DNA of 7,912 nucleotides, from positions 1 to 7,912 of the forward strand of contig UQEW01000084.1 in NCBI GenBank assembly GCA_900540145.1, in the 5' to 3' direction. This stretch comes from an uncultured Eubacteriales bacterium (GTDB taxonomy: Bacteria > Bacillota > Clostridia > Peptostreptococcales > Anaerovoracaceae). A program made the translations under genes and the position numbers. A model generated the notes under the pieces. It was given only the letters and a program-made list of their open reading frames with translations. It was not told the DNA's origin and did no database searches. Shown in pieces: positions 1-7,005 of this stretch. Within the stretch, counting starts at the first letter, position 1. The number at the start of each line of letters is the position of its first letter.

Positions 1-3000
1 AAAGCAGAAAGACGATCGCGGGCAATCAGAGCACTGGAAGAGGTAGGTCTCGGTGATCAGCTTCATAAGAAACCAAATCAGATGTCAGGAGGACAAATGC
101 AGAGAGTGGCCATTGCCAGAGCTCTTGTAAACGATCCTGACATCCTGCTGGCTGACGAGCCAACGGGAGCGCTTGACAGTGAGACCAGCGTGCAGGTTAT
201 GGATTTGCTAAAAGAAGTAGCAAAAGACAGGCTTGTAGTTATGGTAACTCACAATCCTGAGCTGGCACAGCAATATGCCACACGTATAGTGAACTTAAGG
301 GATGGAAAAATAATTTCCGACTCAGATCCTTTTGAGCCGGAAGCATCTTCGCTGAAGGAGCCTCAGCATAAGAACATGGGAAAGTCTTCGATGTCCTTTT
401 TGACAGCCCTTTCGCTGAGCTTCAATAATCTGCGGACAAAAAAAGCTAGAACGATCCTGACCTCTTTTGCCGGTTCGATAGGTATTATCGGAATCGCCCT
501 AATACTTTCGCTTTCTACTGGTGTCAACAGGTACATTGAGACGGTTGAAAGCGAGACGCTTTCGCAGTACCCTTTGCAGATACAGAGTGCTGGCCTTGAT
601 TTTTCATCTATGCTGGCAGACATGACCGGTACGGCGGAAACAGGAGAGGATGATGAAAGCGGAAGCGGAAATTCTGATGGGGAGATCAATGTCATCGATA
701 TGCTGTCGAGCATGTTTGCTACCGTAAACTCAAACGACCTCGCGTCACTTAAGGATTATCTTGACAACGGAGACAGTGGAATAGAGCAATATACAAGTGC
801 GATAGAATATTCGTATGATATAGATCCGCTAATATTTGGGAAAAGTGGTGACGGATATCGGCAGGTAAATCCGGACACATCGTTTGCCGCCTTGGGATTC
901 GGCTCGTCGGCAGGTGCCAACAGCATGATGTCGACTATGATGAGCACGGACATGTTTTATCAAATGCCAGAAAACCCTGAGCTATATCAGAGCCAGTATG
1001 ATGTTAAAGCCGGACGTTGGCCTGAAAATTATAACGAATGTGTTCTTGTGCTTTCACAAAACGGCAACATTAGTGATTTTATGCTTTATACCCTGGGGCT
1101 GCGTGATTATCATGAGCTGGACGATATGATACAGCAGTTCATAAATGAAGAAAATGTTACCGTGCCGGAAAATAGCGCTTCGTATTCATACGACGATATT
1201 CTCAGTATAACTTTTAAGATCATCAATGCTGCAGATTTGTATCAATATGACAGCCGGTACGGAATATGGAAAGATAAGCAGGAAGACAGTGAGTACATGA
1301 ACAGCATTGCAGAGGCAGCGGAAGATCTCAAAATTGTCGGCATCGTGCAGCCGTCAGAGGATGCCAATGGCCTCATGTTGATGACCGGCATCGGTTACCC
1401 TGCTTCGCTGACAGAATATGTGGCAGAGCAGGCCGCACAGAGCCAGATAGTCAAGGACCAGCTTGCTGACAGGTCGTACAATGTTCTGACAGGAGAAGCT
1501 TTTGGCGAGCAGGATGGGAACTCAGGGTTTGATATGAACAGCATGTTCACGATTGATGAAACAAAAATGCAGGAAGCCTTCACTGTTGATGAAAGTGTAA
1601 TTGCTTCAGCGATGGAAAAGGCGTTTGGAGATATGATGCAAAATGCGGCCGGCAGTATGACTCCCGCTAACATGCAGAAGATGATGGCTGCTCTTATGGA
1701 AGGTTTTCAAGAATACAGCGCGCAAAATGCAGGCACAGGATCTAGCAGTGAGGCAGGCAGTGGCGCGGCTCTCGGTAGTCTGAATGACTATCTTAAGACG
1801 CAGCAGGCCAATGAGATTATTGCAGCAAACTTTGCCGAAATCATCGCGTCTAACGGAGGAATGACAATTTCCGCGGAACAGTTGCAGGAGCTGATGACGA
1901 ATATAATGCAAGGGTACAGGCAGTATGCTGCTGACTTGGGGTATACCGATCCTGCACGTTTTGATGAATATCTAGCAGAATACATGGCCACCGATCAGGC
2001 TCAGGATATAATAGAGGAATGGTCGCGTGGAGTTTTCTCAGGATTTGACAGCATGACTGTTTCGCCGGAACAGATGGAGAAGATGACACAGGAGTTGACA
2101 GCCGGCTATATGGCTTATATGCAGGAGAACGGAGGCAGTGTCTCATCGCCGCTTAGCGAACAGTTTGCTGCTTATCTTGAAACTCCTGAAGCCGCTGCTT
2201 TGATGGAAGAGGCTTTTGCGCCATCCTCCGGTACAGTAGACATATCGCAAATAAGCGCACAGCTTGGAGATGCGATGCAAAGCGCGCTCAGCACCGATGC
2301 TGATGTTTTCTCAGAGGCGTTTACAATAAATATGAGCGGAGAAGAAATGATGGAGCTGATGATGTCCATGAGCAGCTCTGAAAGTGCGACGCTCGACAGC
2401 AATTTGCGCACGTTCGGATATGCCGATTTTGACTCTCCGAGCATGATAAGCATTTATCCGCTCAACTTTGAAAGCAAGGAGCAGGTCGTGGCGATCCTTG
2501 ACAGCTATAATCAGCAAATGGAGGACAGCGGTCAAAAAGATAAGGTTATAACCTATACTGATATTGTGGGTGCAATGATGTCATCTGTAACGACAATAAT
2601 CGACGTCATCAGCTATGTACTAATTGCATTCGTTGCTATTTCGCTTATTGTTTCTTCGATTATGATTGGCGTAATTACGTATATAAGCGTATTGGAGAGG
2701 AAGAAAGAAATAGGAATCCTTCGTGCCATCGGAGCGTCTAAGGGGAATATTTCACAAGTATTCAACGCTGAAACATTTATCATAGGCCTGTGCGCTGGTG
2801 TGATGGGCATACTGATCTCATTGTTGATACTGATACCGGGCAATGCACTTATTCACCATCTGGCAAATACCAGCGACATCAGCGCTGTGCTTCCGGTAGT
2901 TCCTGCGGTGATTCTGATCATCCTCAGCATAGTGCTGACGCTGATTGGTGGTATTATCCCGTCTCGCAAAGCAGCAAAAAGCGACCCTGTGGCAGCCCTC

Positions 3001-3012
3001 AGGTCAGAATAA
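1..3012 (+). CDS. ABC exporter, fused ATPase-permease (MacB/FtsX type), 5'-truncated by window edge
   Basis: The frame is open from base 1 to the TAA at 3010-3012, so 1003 residues are visible and the Walker A part lies outside the window. Numbering from the first visible codon, the ABC signature MSGGQ is at 28-32, Walker B ILLADE at 48-53 followed by PTGALD, and the H-loop histidine (MVTH) at 84. A linker leads to a first membrane segment at about 154-174, then an ectodomain of roughly 690 residues, then three membrane segments at about 870-894, 925-946 and 963-986. The motif ERKKEIGILRAIGAS (from 899) and the end PSRKAAKSDPVAALRSE are typical of MacB/FtsX permeases. Known members of this family act as dimers and export peptides, lipids or drugs, or transmit force rather than carry substrate through the membrane. 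Fusing ATPase and permease in one chain is MacB-like, although here the ectodomain is much longer than MacB's. It carries a threefold repeat and Met-rich clusters. An internal ATG at 82 is not the real start, because it falls on the signature motif. The substrate is unknown. Family call is secure. Confidence 0.93.
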   Translation, partial: KAERRSRAIRALEEVGLGDQLHKKPNQMSGGQMQRVAIARALVNDPDILLADEPTGALDSETSVQVMDLLKEVAKDRLVVMVTHNPELAQQYATRIVNLRDGKIISDSDPFEPEASSLKEPQHKNMGKSSMSFLTALSLSFNNLRTKKARTILTSFAGSIGIIGIALILSLSTGVNRYIETVESETLSQYPLQIQSAGLDFSSMLADMTGTAETGEDDESGSGNSDGEINVIDMLSSMFATVNSNDLASLKDYLDNGDSGIEQYTSAIEYSYDIDPLIFGKSGDGYRQVNPDTSFAALGFGSSAGANSMMSTMMSTDMFYQMPENPELYQSQYDVKAGRWPENYNECVLVLSQNGNISDFMLYTLGLRDYHELDDMIQQFINEENVTVPENSASYSYDDILSITFKIINAADLYQYDSRYGIWKDKQEDSEYMNSIAEAAEDLKIVGIVQPSEDANGLMLMTGIGYPASLTEYVAEQAAQSQIVKDQLADRSYNVLTGEAFGEQDGNSGFDMNSMFTIDETKMQEAFTVDESVIASAMEKAFGDMMQNAAGSMTPANMQKMMAALMEGFQEYSAQNAGTGSSSEAGSGAALGSLNDYLKTQQANEIIAANFAEIIASNGGMTISAEQLQELMTNIMQGYRQYAADLGYTDPARFDEYLAEYMATDQAQDIIEEWSRGVFSGFDSMTVSPEQMEKMTQELTAGYMAYMQENGGSVSSPLSEQFAAYLETPEAAALMEEAFAPSSGTVDISQISAQLGDAMQSALSTDADVFSEAFTINMSGEEMMELMMSMSSSESATLDSNLRTFGYADFDSPSMISIYPLNFESKEQVVAILDSYNQQMEDSGQKDKVITYTDIVGAMMSSVTTIIDVISYVLIAFVAISLIVSSIMIGVITYISVLERKKEIGILRAIGASKGNISQVFNAETFIIGLCAGVMGILISLLILIPGNALIHHLANTSDISAVLPVVPAVILIILSIVLTLIGGIIPSRKAAKSDPVAALRSE
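1657..2232 (+). repeat. Threefold degenerate protein repeat in the exporter ectodomain
   Basis: Three consecutive segments of the ectodomain align by eye. They begin near 1657 (MTPANMQKMMAALMEGFQEY), 1867 (ISAEQLQELMTNIMQGYRQY) and 2059 (VSPEQMEKMTQELTAGYMAY), giving periods of about 70 and 64 residues. Shared positions are a [T/S]-x-[A/E]-[N/Q]-[M/L]-[Q/E]-[K/E]-[M/L] helix start, a glycine, then an aromatic pair GF..Y, GY..Y or GY..Y. Each is followed by a second acidic helix (LNDYLKT, FDEYLAEY, FAAYLET). They are similar as protein and diverged as DNA, which suggests an old internal duplication. The function is unknown; a helical stalk or ligand-binding arm is inference. Confidence 0.72.
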
Positions 3013-3030
3013 AATTTTATGGAATAAGCA

Positions 3031-3067
3031 AAAAGAGAGAAAATGCCAAAAGCATTTTCTCTCTTTT
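3031..3067. terminator. Convergent, probably bidirectional intrinsic terminator
   Basis: Bases 3031-3046 (AAAAGAGAGAAAATGC) pair perfectly with 3052-3067 around a 5-base loop CAAAA, giving a 16-bp stem. On the + strand the stem ends in TTTT and runs into a pyrimidine-rich tract to about 3082. On the - strand it ends in TTTTT. It lies 18 bases after the exporter stop and 29 bases beyond the flavodiiron stop, so it can serve both converging genes. The stem is AT-rich and neither U-tract is long, so its efficiency is uncertain. Confidence 0.8.
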
Positions 3068-3096
3068 CTCTTCTTCTCTTTTGAAAACCTTAATTT

Positions 3097-4956
3097 CTAT
3101 ATCTTTTCAAAATCATCTACGCCGTGTTTGCACAGAGGACAGATAAAGTCAGGCGGCAGCTCATCGCCTTCGTATACATATCCGCATATCTTGCACACAT
3201 AGCCGTGCTTTTCTTCCTCAATCTTTGGCTGCGGCTTCGGCTTGATGTGGTCAAAGTAGTAAGCGTAAGTTACTGAAGGCTCCTGGCTGAGAAGCTCTGC
3301 TTCGGTGACTTCCGCCACAAATAAAGTGTGAGAACCGTAATCGTAGGAATCGATAACTTTAGCTGACATGAAAGCGTTTGTGCCTAAAGTTACATACAGC
3401 AGACCGTTGGCGCTGCGCGCTACATTTTCTTCAAATCCGGCGAACTTGTCCGTATCTTTGCCGCTGGCAAAGCCGAATCTCTTGAATGTATCAAAAGATG
3501 TATTCTCAGATAAGAAGGAAATGTTGAAAACTCCTGTATTGAGAATCATATCATGAGTGTAGTTGGCCTTGTTAACAGCTATGTTTATGCGATTAGGCGA
3601 GCTGGTAAGCTGAGCCGCTGTGTTGATGATGCAGCCATTGTCCTTTTCGCCTGATTTGGCGGTGAGTACGAACAGACCATATGAAAACTTCTGCATAACT
3701 ATAGGGTCTACTTTTGCGGCAGCCATGGCGGTTTCGTCCATAACAGGCTTTTCAAAGCGAGGTATTGTGGCAGAGATGGCATCGACTAACTCGTCGATTT
3801 GAGCATTCTGCTCCGGCTTCAGAGCAGACTTTATGGTTATCGTATTATCAAGAATAGTCATATCCTTGCAACCTTCGATGATCTTGCGCATCAAGCCTCC
3901 GCTGGTCGGCGCCCAAGAACCGTTTTCCACAAAGGCAACGGTGCGGTTTTGTATATTGTGGGCCGCCAGATCATTAAGCAGTTCTTCCATGGAAACGAAT
4001 ATGCCGGCATTGTAGGTTGTGGAAGCAAAAAGCAAGTGGCTCCACTGGAAAGCGGCAGCGATGATTTCTGAAGCCGGCGTTACGGAAACGTCAAACATTA
4101 CGGTTTTAATGCCTTTGTCTCTTAAGCGTGAAGAGATGATTTCAGCAGTGTTTTCTGTATTGCCGTAAACAGATGCGTATGCGATCATAACGCCTGTTTC
4201 TTCAGGTGTGTAGGTGCTCCATTTTACATATTTGTCGAAATAGTCCTCCAGGTTTCTTCTCCATACAAAACCGTGAAGCGGGCAAATCATTTTTACGTCT
4301 AAGCCGTGAGTCTTTTTGAGCATGGACTGCACCTGATTTCCGTATTTTCCCACTATGTTGCAGTAATAACGGCGGGCTTCGTCCATGTAGTTATGCTCAA
4401 AGTCTACTTCATCAGCGAATATGGCTCCGTTGAGAGCTCCGAAAGTCCCAAATGCGTCAGCTGAAAACAGTGTTCCGGAAGTCTCGTCGAAAGTTACCAT
4501 TACTTCCGGCCAGTGCACCATAGGAGCAAATATAAATTTGAGCACATGATGCCCTGTATTGAGAGTGTCACCCTCTTTTACGATAAATGATTTAGATGTA
4601 AGGTCTACATTGAAGAATTGATCAATCATAGCCAGAACTTTCTGGTTACAAACGATTTTTGTGTCAGGATATCTGAGCAGCAGCTCGCTCAGCGTAGCCG
4701 AGTGGTCCGGCTCCATGTGTTGTATTACAACGAAATCCAGCTTTCTGCCGCCTAGGGCGTGCTCGATATTCTGGAAGAAAGTATCGCTTACCGCTTTATC
4801 TACCGTATCGAAAAGAACGGTGATGTCGTCGGTAAGCAGATATGAATTATAGGAAACGCCTCTCGGAACTGAGTAGACGCCTTCAAACATAAACAGTCGG
4901 CGATCATTGGCGCCAACCCAAACCAGATCGTCTGTAATCTTTTTAGTACAGTACAT
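3097..4956 (-). CDS. Four-module flavodiiron protein: diiron core, flavodoxin, flavin reductase, rubredoxin
   Basis: This is a 619-residue cytoplasmic protein expected to reduce O2 to water and/or NO to N2O. Module 1 (about 1-250) is the metallo-beta-lactamase-like diiron domain with the full ligand set visible: H80-x-E82-x-D84-H85, H148, D167 and H228. Module 2 (about 253-400) is a flavodoxin with the FMN phosphate loop ASVYGNTE at 261-268. Module 3 (about 415-570) resembles FMN-binding flavin reductases (GCIINTAAQLTSSP from 441). Module 4 (585-619) is a short rubredoxin of the rubrerythrin type, with cysteines 588, 591, 606 and 609 as CKICG and CPLC. Core FDPs (fprA, norV type) need outside redox partners; here a rubredoxin and a flavin reductase are built in, so electrons may come directly from NAD(P)H, which is inference. 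The start ATG (4954-4956) has a strong AAGGAGGTA site 7 bases upstream. The gene stands alone, divergent from the acetyltransferase pair. Family call is very secure; O2 versus NO preference cannot be read. Confidence 0.96.
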   Translation of the reverse strand: MYCTKKITDDLVWVGANDRRLFMFEGVYSVPRGVSYNSYLLTDDITVLFDTVDKAVSDTFFQNIEHALGGRKLDFVVIQHMEPDHSATLSELLLRYPDTKIVCNQKVLAMIDQFFNVDLTSKSFIVKEGDTLNTGHHVLKFIFAPMVHWPEVMVTFDETSGTLFSADAFGTFGALNGAIFADEVDFEHNYMDEARRYYCNIVGKYGNQVQSMLKKTHGLDVKMICPLHGFVWRRNLEDYFDKYVKWSTYTPEETGVMIAYASVYGNTENTAEIISSRLRDKGIKTVMFDVSVTPASEIIAAAFQWSHLLFASTTYNAGIFVSMEELLNDLAAHNIQNRTVAFVENGSWAPTSGGLMRKIIEGCKDMTILDNTITIKSALKPEQNAQIDELVDAISATIPRFEKPVMDETAMAAAKVDPIVMQKFSYGLFVLTAKSGEKDNGCIINTAAQLTSSPNRINIAVNKANYTHDMILNTGVFNISFLSENTSFDTFKRFGFASGKDTDKFAGFEENVARSANGLLYVTLGTNAFMSAKVIDSYDYGSHTLFVAEVTEAELLSQEPSVTYAYYFDHIKPKPQPKIEEEKHGYVCKICGYVYEGDELPPDFICPLCKHGVDDFEKI

Positions 4957-4963
4957 TGATGAC

Positions 4964-4972
4964 TACCTCCTT
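4964..4972 (-). promoter_or_regulatory. Strong ribosome binding site of the flavodiiron gene
   Basis: Read on the minus strand this is AAGGAGGTA, close to the full anti-16S complement, seven bases before the ATG at 4956. It fixes the start codon and suggests efficient translation. Confidence 0.88.
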
Positions 4973-5001
4973 TTGCAATTAAAAACAATCATCTTGTTTT
5001 T

Positions 5002-5030
5002 AGAATAACAAATCCCTGAAAGCTTTGCAA
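5002..5030 (-). promoter_or_regulatory. Candidate sigma-A promoter of the flavodiiron gene
   Basis: On the minus strand TTGCAA (5030-5025) and TATTCT (5007-5002) are separated by 17 bases. Each matches four of six consensus bases, and the spacing is ideal. Transcription would start near 4995, giving a leader of about 40 bases. The -35 box lies inside the dyad at 5012-5035, so a regulator could block it. This is a by-eye call. Confidence 0.5.
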
Positions 5031-5035
5031 GGGAT
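5012..5035. promoter_or_regulatory. Dyad overlapping the flavodiiron -35 box, possible operator
   Basis: ATCCCT at 5012-5017 is the exact inverse complement of AGGGAT at 5030-5035. Between them lies a perfect 8-base palindrome AAAGCTTT (5019-5026) whose centre is one base off the outer axis. The position over the -35 box fits an operator. It has no T-tract on either side, so a terminator is less likely. I do not recognise the site as that of a known regulator. Confidence 0.4.
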
Positions 5036-5054
5036 GAAATTGCCAACAATGTGT

Positions 5055-5089
5055 TGATTAAGTGATTTAATTGATTTAATAGATTTAAT
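5055..5089. repeat. 9-bp tandem repeat (TGATTTAAT) in the divergent intergenic region
   Basis: Units are TGATTAAG (5055-5062, one base short and changed), TGATTTAAT (5063-5071), TGATTTAAT (5072-5080) and AGATTTAAT (5081-5089). They sit directly upstream of the candidate promoter of the acetyltransferase pair and reach its -35 position. Nine bases is close to one helical turn, so the units would lie roughly on one face. This could be a regulator array, an AT-rich upstream element or slippage-prone sequence. Confidence 0.7.
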
Positions 5090-5103
5090 AGCAAGACATA
5101 TTA

Positions 5104-5112
5104 TGGTAGAAT
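5104..5112 (+). promoter_or_regulatory. Candidate extended -10 promoter of the acetyltransferase pair
   Basis: TGG followed by TAGAAT (5107-5112) fits the TGn extended -10 form, with five of six bases matching TATAAT. The -35 position (about 5084-5089, TTTAAT) is weak and lies in the last 9-bp repeat, as is common with extended -10 promoters. A start near 5119 would give a leader of about 34 bases. An overlapping TATTAT at 5099-5104 is an alternative -10. Confidence 0.45.
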
Positions 5113-5152
5113 AAACGAAAGAAAGTGCGGAGGAAATAAGAGAAAATAAATT

Positions 5153-6187
5153 ATGGAAAATATTACGATTATAAACATATGCGACAGGCCGGAAATCATT
5201 GAGAAGGCTGCTTGCTGGTTTTCTTCCAAATGGGGCATTCCAGAGGAGGAGTATCTGACAAGCATGAAACTTTCCGTGCGGCAAAGAAATGAAAATAAGA
5301 AATCCATACAGAATTTAGCTTTAAATTCAACGCCCCAGTGGTACGTGATTTTAGATGAAGACGCAAGGATAATCGCCGGAGCAGGAATAATAGATAACGA
5401 TTTTCATGAAAGGAAGGATTTAGCTCCTAACTTGTGCGCGCTGTATGTTGAAGAAAGATGGCGCAATCGAGGAATTGCAAGGAAGCTTCTGGATTTTGCC
5501 AGAAGTGAAATGGCTAAGAACGGCATAGAAAGGCTGTATTTAGTTACAGACCATACTGATTTTTATGAGAAATGCGGTTGGCGGTTTGTTACCATGGTTA
5601 GAGGAGACGATGGGATCCCGGAGCGCATGTATGAGGCTGATTGCACGGTCGGAGAGATTACCATTAGCGGTGAGCGAGGCGATAACGATCGCAATCGCAG
5701 TGTGCCAGGAAGTAATGAGCTTGAGTATGAAATAAGAAGGATGGAAGAAAAAGACTTAGACAGTGTCATGGTCATATGGCTGGAAACTAACAAGCAGGCG
5801 CATCAGTTCATAGCTGAAACTTATTGGGAAAATAATTTTGAGCAAGTAAAAGAAATCCTTCCTCAAGCAGAAGTGTACGTAGCTGAAAGGAAAGGTTTGC
5901 TTGGGGAGTCTGACGACAGCCTCTTAGCAGGATTTATAGGCATGGATGAAAACTATGTAGAGGGAATTTTTGTGCGTAAGGACTGCCAGTCTCATGGAAT
6001 AGGCAAAGGGCTGCTGGATTATGCAAAAGGAATTAAGACAGAACTCTCTTTGAACGTCTATGAGAAAAATAACAGAGCGGTGCAGTTTTATGAGCGAGAA
6101 GGCTTTGAAATATGCGAAAAAACTGTTGACGAGGCCACAGGACAGACCGAGTATTTAATGAGATGGAGCAAAAAACAGATTAAATAG
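5153..6187 (+). CDS. Tandem GNAT acetyltransferase, two domains in one chain
   Basis: This 344-residue protein contains two complete GNAT folds, which transfer acetyl from acetyl-CoA to an amine. The first (about 1-164) has the acetyl-CoA loop RNRGIA at 104-109 after LCALYVEERW, and the late GNAT tyrosine in FYEKCGW (Y138). A polar linker rich in G, N, D and R (about 165-190) follows. The second (about 191-340) resembles the E. coli YjaB family: IRRMEEKDLDSVMVIW, the QAHQFI segment, the loop QSHGIG at 279-284, NVYEKNNRAVQFYEREGF with Y313. Both acetyl-CoA loops look intact, so both halves may be active. The substrate is unknown. The ATG at 5153 has a GGAGG site at 5129-5133, but 19 bases away, longer than usual; an in-frame TAA at 5147 rules out a longer chain from a normal start codon, leaving only ATT at 5150. 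It is followed after 44 bases by another acetyltransferase gene, probably on the same transcript. Confidence 0.88.
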   Translation: MENITIINICDRPEIIEKAACWFSSKWGIPEEEYLTSMKLSVRQRNENKKSIQNLALNSTPQWYVILDEDARIIAGAGIIDNDFHERKDLAPNLCALYVEERWRNRGIARKLLDFARSEMAKNGIERLYLVTDHTDFYEKCGWRFVTMVRGDDGIPERMYEADCTVGEITISGERGDNDRNRSVPGSNELEYEIRRMEEKDLDSVMVIWLETNKQAHQFIAETYWENNFEQVKEILPQAEVYVAERKGLLGESDDSLLAGFIGMDENYVEGIFVRKDCQSHGIGKGLLDYAKGIKTELSLNVYEKNNRAVQFYEREGFEICEKTVDEATGQTEYLMRWSKKQIK

Positions 6188-6214
6188 ATTAACGGGAAGA
6201 ATGAAAAGTAAACG

Positions 6215-6224
6215 AAGGTGAGGT
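6215..6224 (+). promoter_or_regulatory. Ribosome binding site of the second acetyltransferase gene
   Basis: AAGGTGAGGT has its GAGG core at 6220-6223, eight bases before the ATG at 6232. It supports that start over the ATG at 6227, which opens only two codons. Confidence 0.72.
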
Positions 6225-6231
6225 ATATGAA

Positions 6232-7005
6232 ATGATATACAAAATGGAGGATATGAAGGATGTGCAAAAATTATTTGATAATATTGACGATCCTATGGTG
6301 TCGGTCTGCCTGAGTAATATCATGGGCAACGTATATGCCGACGACCAACGGGAACCGAAATCGGCAGTGGCAACTTTAGGGAACTTTTCATTTTTTGCCG
6401 GGCTGGCAAACAAAGAAATAGTGTCTCAACGCATAGCCCTTTTATTTGACCGGGGGATAGACTTTCATATATTGACGCCGCCTGATTCTCAGTGGGAAAA
6501 AGCGATTGAAGAATGCTTCCCGGAAAGAAGCAAAAAAATAACGAGATATGCCATGAAAAAAGATATCTCAGGATTTGATAAGCAGCGATTGAAAAGCTTA
6601 TTTTCTTCCCCGCCTGCGGGTTATGAGATTAGGAGGATAGACGGAGAACTTTTCGCTGAATGCCTTTCAGCGCCTTGGAGTCAGGACTTGGTAGGAAATT
6701 ACGGAGATTTTACTGAATATGAAAAGCTGGGCGGAATGGGTTTTGTCGCAATCAAAGACGACCAAATCGCCGCCGGAGCCTCCGCTTATGCCTCCGGCCC
6801 CGGATACCTGGAAATAGAAATAGATACGAAGATGGAGCACCGTCGAAAGGGACTGGCATATGCATGCGGTTCAAGGCTTATATATGAATGTTTAGAGAAT
6901 GGCATATATCCCAATTGGGATGCGCATAATCCTGAATCAGCTCATTTAGCCCAGCAGCTTGGATATCAATTCAGCCATACGTATACTGCTTATGAAGTGG
7001 TGTAA
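6232..7005 (+). CDS. GNAT_acetyltran (ZmaR-like) acetyltransferase
   Basis: The protein has 257 residues, usual for the GNAT_acetyltran family that includes ZmaR, the zwittermicin A resistance enzyme. The N-terminal half (about 1-125) is the family's less conserved part, including the segment NFSFFAGLAN at 51-60. The C-terminal half (about 130-257) is the GNAT fold: GMGFVAIKDDQIAAGASAYA, then IEIDTKMEHRRKGLA with the acetyl-CoA loop R204-R205-K206-G207-L208-A209, and NWDAHNPESAHLAQQLGYQF with a C-terminal family pattern. The ATG at 6232 is supported by the site at 6215-6224. It follows the tandem GNAT gene by 44 bases, with no terminator seen between them, so the two are likely co-transcribed. 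The substrate is not readable; self-protection or detoxification is suggested only by ZmaR and is not shown. No signal peptide or membrane segment is seen. Confidence 0.86.
   Translation: MIYKMEDMKDVQKLFDNIDDPMVSVCLSNIMGNVYADDQREPKSAVATLGNFSFFAGLANKEIVSQRIALLFDRGIDFHILTPPDSQWEKAIEECFPERSKKITRYAMKKDISGFDKQRLKSLFSSPPAGYEIRRIDGELFAECLSAPWSQDLVGNYGDFTEYEKLGGMGFVAIKDDQIAAGASAYASGPGYLEIEIDTKMEHRRKGLAYACGSRLIYECLENGIYPNWDAHNPESAHLAQQLGYQFSHTYTAYEVV

Noticed and set aside
363..2843. A series of minus-strand open frames of 65-116 codons opposite the exporter gene
   Set aside because: They lie wholly inside the strongly supported exporter frame, show no recognisable domains and overlap each other in several frames; they are shadows.
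2790..3202. Plus-strand open frames across the exporter end and the terminator
   Set aside because: They overlap the conserved exporter C terminus, read through the terminator stem and enter the flavodiiron gene antisense. No ribosome site or domain supports them.
5054..5089. Possible FNR/CRP-type or Rex site, because TTGAT occurs in the AT-rich repeat
   Set aside because: Half-sites occur only as direct repeats. The inverted ATCAA or TCACAA half needed for those regulators is absent.
5055..5089. Short CRISPR-like array
   Set aside because: Units of 9 bases are contiguous with no spacers, and no cas gene is present.
5000..5307. Minus-strand open frames of 94 and 68 codons near the start of the tandem GNAT gene
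   Set aside because: They overlap the GNAT coding frame and the promoter region and show no domain or ribosome site; low-complexity AT-rich translation explains their length.
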